A DNA stretch of 64,000 nucleotides, from contig WLWS01000002.1 in assembly GCA_012103475.1 (NCBI GenBank), positions 124,001 through 188,000 on the forward strand, given 5' to 3'. This DNA comes from Gammaproteobacteria bacterium (GTDB lineage Bacteria; Pseudomonadota; Gammaproteobacteria; Eutrophobiales; Eutrophobiaceae). The notes beneath the pieces were generated by a model. The model saw only the letters and a list, made by a program, of their open reading frames with translations, ran no database searches and had not been told where the DNA came from. A program made the translations under genes and the position numbers. How positions within the stretch are numbered: position 1 is the first letter of the stretch; each line of letters opens with the position of its first letter. This document shows, piece by piece, positions 62,902 through 64,000 of the stretch.

Positions 62902-64000
62902 TTGAATACTACTAAAGAAGTAGCAATCTCAGTTTACGAGCGCTTTCAACAAAGCGTAGTGACTTATCCTGATAATACGTTTTTACACATACCTAGGCAG
63001 GCTACAAGCAGTTATTTGAATGACTCTGTAAATTTCACTTATTCGGAAATGTCTGGAAAGGTCGAAGAGTTACGTAAACTGTATAAGAAGCGTGGATATG
63101 GGGCAGGGCACCGGGTAGCTTTGATGCTCGAAAACCGCGCCGAATTTTTTCAACACTTTTTTGCACTAAATAGCCTTGGTGTTTGTGTTGTTCCTGTAAA
63201 CGCTGAGTTTGTGGTAGACGAAATCAGCTATCTGCTTGATAACAGTGATGTCTCCCTGGTAATACTTCTACCGCTTTATTTAGAAAAATTGCAGCTATCG
63301 CTGCAATCTATTAAGAAAACAATAGATACCTGTATTGTTACCGACATCAAGAATTTAGCTGAAGCTCCGCCGCTCAGCCACGCTCAAGTTAGAACAGGAG
63401 TTAAGGCAGATGCGACCATTTTGTATACCTCTGGTACGACAGGTAAACCTAAAGGCTGTGTTTTATCAAACGAGTTTTTTTTCTGCGTTGGTGACTGGTA
63501 TGTCAATATTGGAGGTCATTGCCAGCTCGATGTCGGAGTCGAAAGAATGATTACGCCACTGCCGGTTTTTCATACCAATGCCTTGATCTGGTCAATGATG
63601 GCGATGATACAGACCGGTGGCTGTTTGATTCAGTTAGACCGGTTTCATTCATCAACATGGTGGGAAACTGTGCGTGAATCCAAAGCGACCTGTCTGCACT
63701 ACCTTGGTGTCATGCCCGCCATGCTACTTAGCTTGCCTGAATCAGATTCTGATTGTAACGAACAGATAAAATTTGGTCTTGGTGCCGGTGTTGAACCGGA
63801 TCTGCATGCCAGATTCGAAGAACGTTTCAGTTTCCCTTTGATTGAAGGCTGGGCCATGACTGAAACCGGCTCAGGTGTTTGTTTTATGACTGATAGTGAT
63901 CCCAGGCATGTGGGCAAACGTTGTATGGGGAAAGCACTGGATACGATGGAGTTTGTGATTGTTGACGAGCATAAAAATGAAGTCGATATAGGTGAAGTAG
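62902..64000 (+). CDS. AMP-forming acyl-CoA ligase, 3' truncated by the window
   Basis: Open frame runs from a TTG start at 62902 to the window end; 366 codons are seen. It has an N-terminal YSEMSGKVEELRKL region, the P-loop LYTSGTTGKPKGCVLS (about 173-188), PLPVFHTNALIWSM and the GWAMTETGSG A5 motif. Similar to crotonobetaine/carnitine- or long-chain acyl-CoA ligases. TTG is inferred because no ATG lies near the conserved N-terminus (the next one is codon 50) and there is no clear ribosome site, so the start is uncertain. Only 12 bp separate it from the FAD oxidase gene. Confidence 0.82.
   Translation, partial: MNTTKEVAISVYERFQQSVVTYPDNTFLHIPRQATSSYLNDSVNFTYSEMSGKVEELRKLYKKRGYGAGHRVALMLENRAEFFQHFFALNSLGVCVVPVNAEFVVDEISYLLDNSDVSLVILLPLYLEKLQLSLQSIKKTIDTCIVTDIKNLAEAPPLSHAQVRTGVKADATILYTSGTTGKPKGCVLSNEFFFCVGDWYVNIGGHCQLDVGVERMITPLPVFHTNALIWSMMAMIQTGGCLIQLDRFHSSTWWETVRESKATCLHYLGVMPAMLLSLPESDSDCNEQIKFGLGAGVEPDLHARFEERFSFPLIEGWAMTETGSGVCFMTDSDPRHVGKRCMGKALDTMEFVIVDEHKNEVDIGEV

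Noticed and set aside
1..64000. CRISPR arrays, tRNA or rRNA genes, insertion sequences, prophage or attachment sites
   Set aside because: Looked for by eye and none seen; the only tandem repeat noted is the 11-bp duplication in fhcA copy 2. A computed scan (tRNA and covariance models) would be needed to be certain.

Overview
The window is a contiguous stretch of a methylotroph-type bacterial chromosome, most likely a marine gammaproteobacterium. The pointers are TonB-dependent receptors of the 'EEVVVTA.KR.ESLQD' type, a class Ia NrdAB with NrdR and DnaA sites upstream, glcDEF, and moderate GC with dense packing. The first 24 kb carry almost the whole tetrahydromethanopterin (H4MPT)/methanofuran (MFR) route for oxidising C1 units. 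This inference rests on gene content alone; no rRNA or tRNA gene was seen.

Region 1 (1-2.5 kb, + strand): the 3' end of a XoxF-type (lanthanide) methanol dehydrogenase gene, its terminator, a pseudoazurin-type blue copper protein where a cytochrome xoxG would usually be expected, xoxJ, and an unrecognised exported protein.

Region 2 (2.5-18.7 kb, - strand): a collinear run of twelve genes. Upstream are fwdD-fwdB-fwdA-ftr-fwdC, a 7Fe ferredoxin and an adrenodoxin-reductase-type ferredoxin-NADP reductase. This looks like an archaeal-type W/Mo formylmethanofuran dehydrogenase: FwdD is present, and FwdB keeps the metal-ligand Cys119 and four cluster cysteines. Its electrons could go to NADP+. Downstream is a second set, fhcB-fhcA-fhcD-fhcC, of the familiar bacterial hydrolytic Fhc type without the metal-ligand Cys, followed by a two-subunit NAD-formate dehydrogenase. 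In that second set fhcA is broken by an 11-bp tandem duplication and a 1-nt deletion and has lost a metal-binding His. The window therefore holds two alternative last steps of C1 oxidation: direct oxidation of formyl-MFR, and hydrolysis to formate followed by formate dehydrogenase. The second appears to be decaying.

Region 3 (18.9-28.3 kb, mostly + strand): cofactor biosynthesis and the central pathway. It holds RFAP synthase, mtdB (one frameshift), mch, a CitG-like gene, fae, a HisA-like gene (- strand), three genes matching methanofuran biosynthesis families (mfnD-like ATP-grasp, mfnF-like ASKHA, mfnE-like amino-acid kinase) and pabB, which supplies the pABA needed for H4MPT.

Region 4 (28.4-34.7 kb): nrdB/nrdA with a well-formed promoter overlapped by one of two NrdR boxes spaced 32 bp and a DnaA box upstream, then a lipoyl-domain dihydrolipoamide dehydrogenase.

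Region 5 (34.8-64 kb): an accessory catabolic region. It contains an acyl-CoA dehydrogenase-like flavoenzyme, two PLP aminotransferases (one PhnW-like), RidA, a deaminase, an isochorismatase-type hydrolase, HyuA/HyuB with a small zinc protein, two TonB receptors, a metallo-beta-lactamase-fold protein, an amidase, two CoA ligases, an EthD protein, glycolate oxidase glcDEF, a DUF3604 lipoprotein and a Tat-exported FAD oxidoreductase. A perfect 19-bp palindrome lies between glcD and the second TonB receptor. The substrates cannot be read from sequence.

Three separate 1-nt losses (fhcA copy 2, mtdB, hyuA) are seen. Some may be draft-sequence errors; the 11-bp duplication is unlikely to be one.
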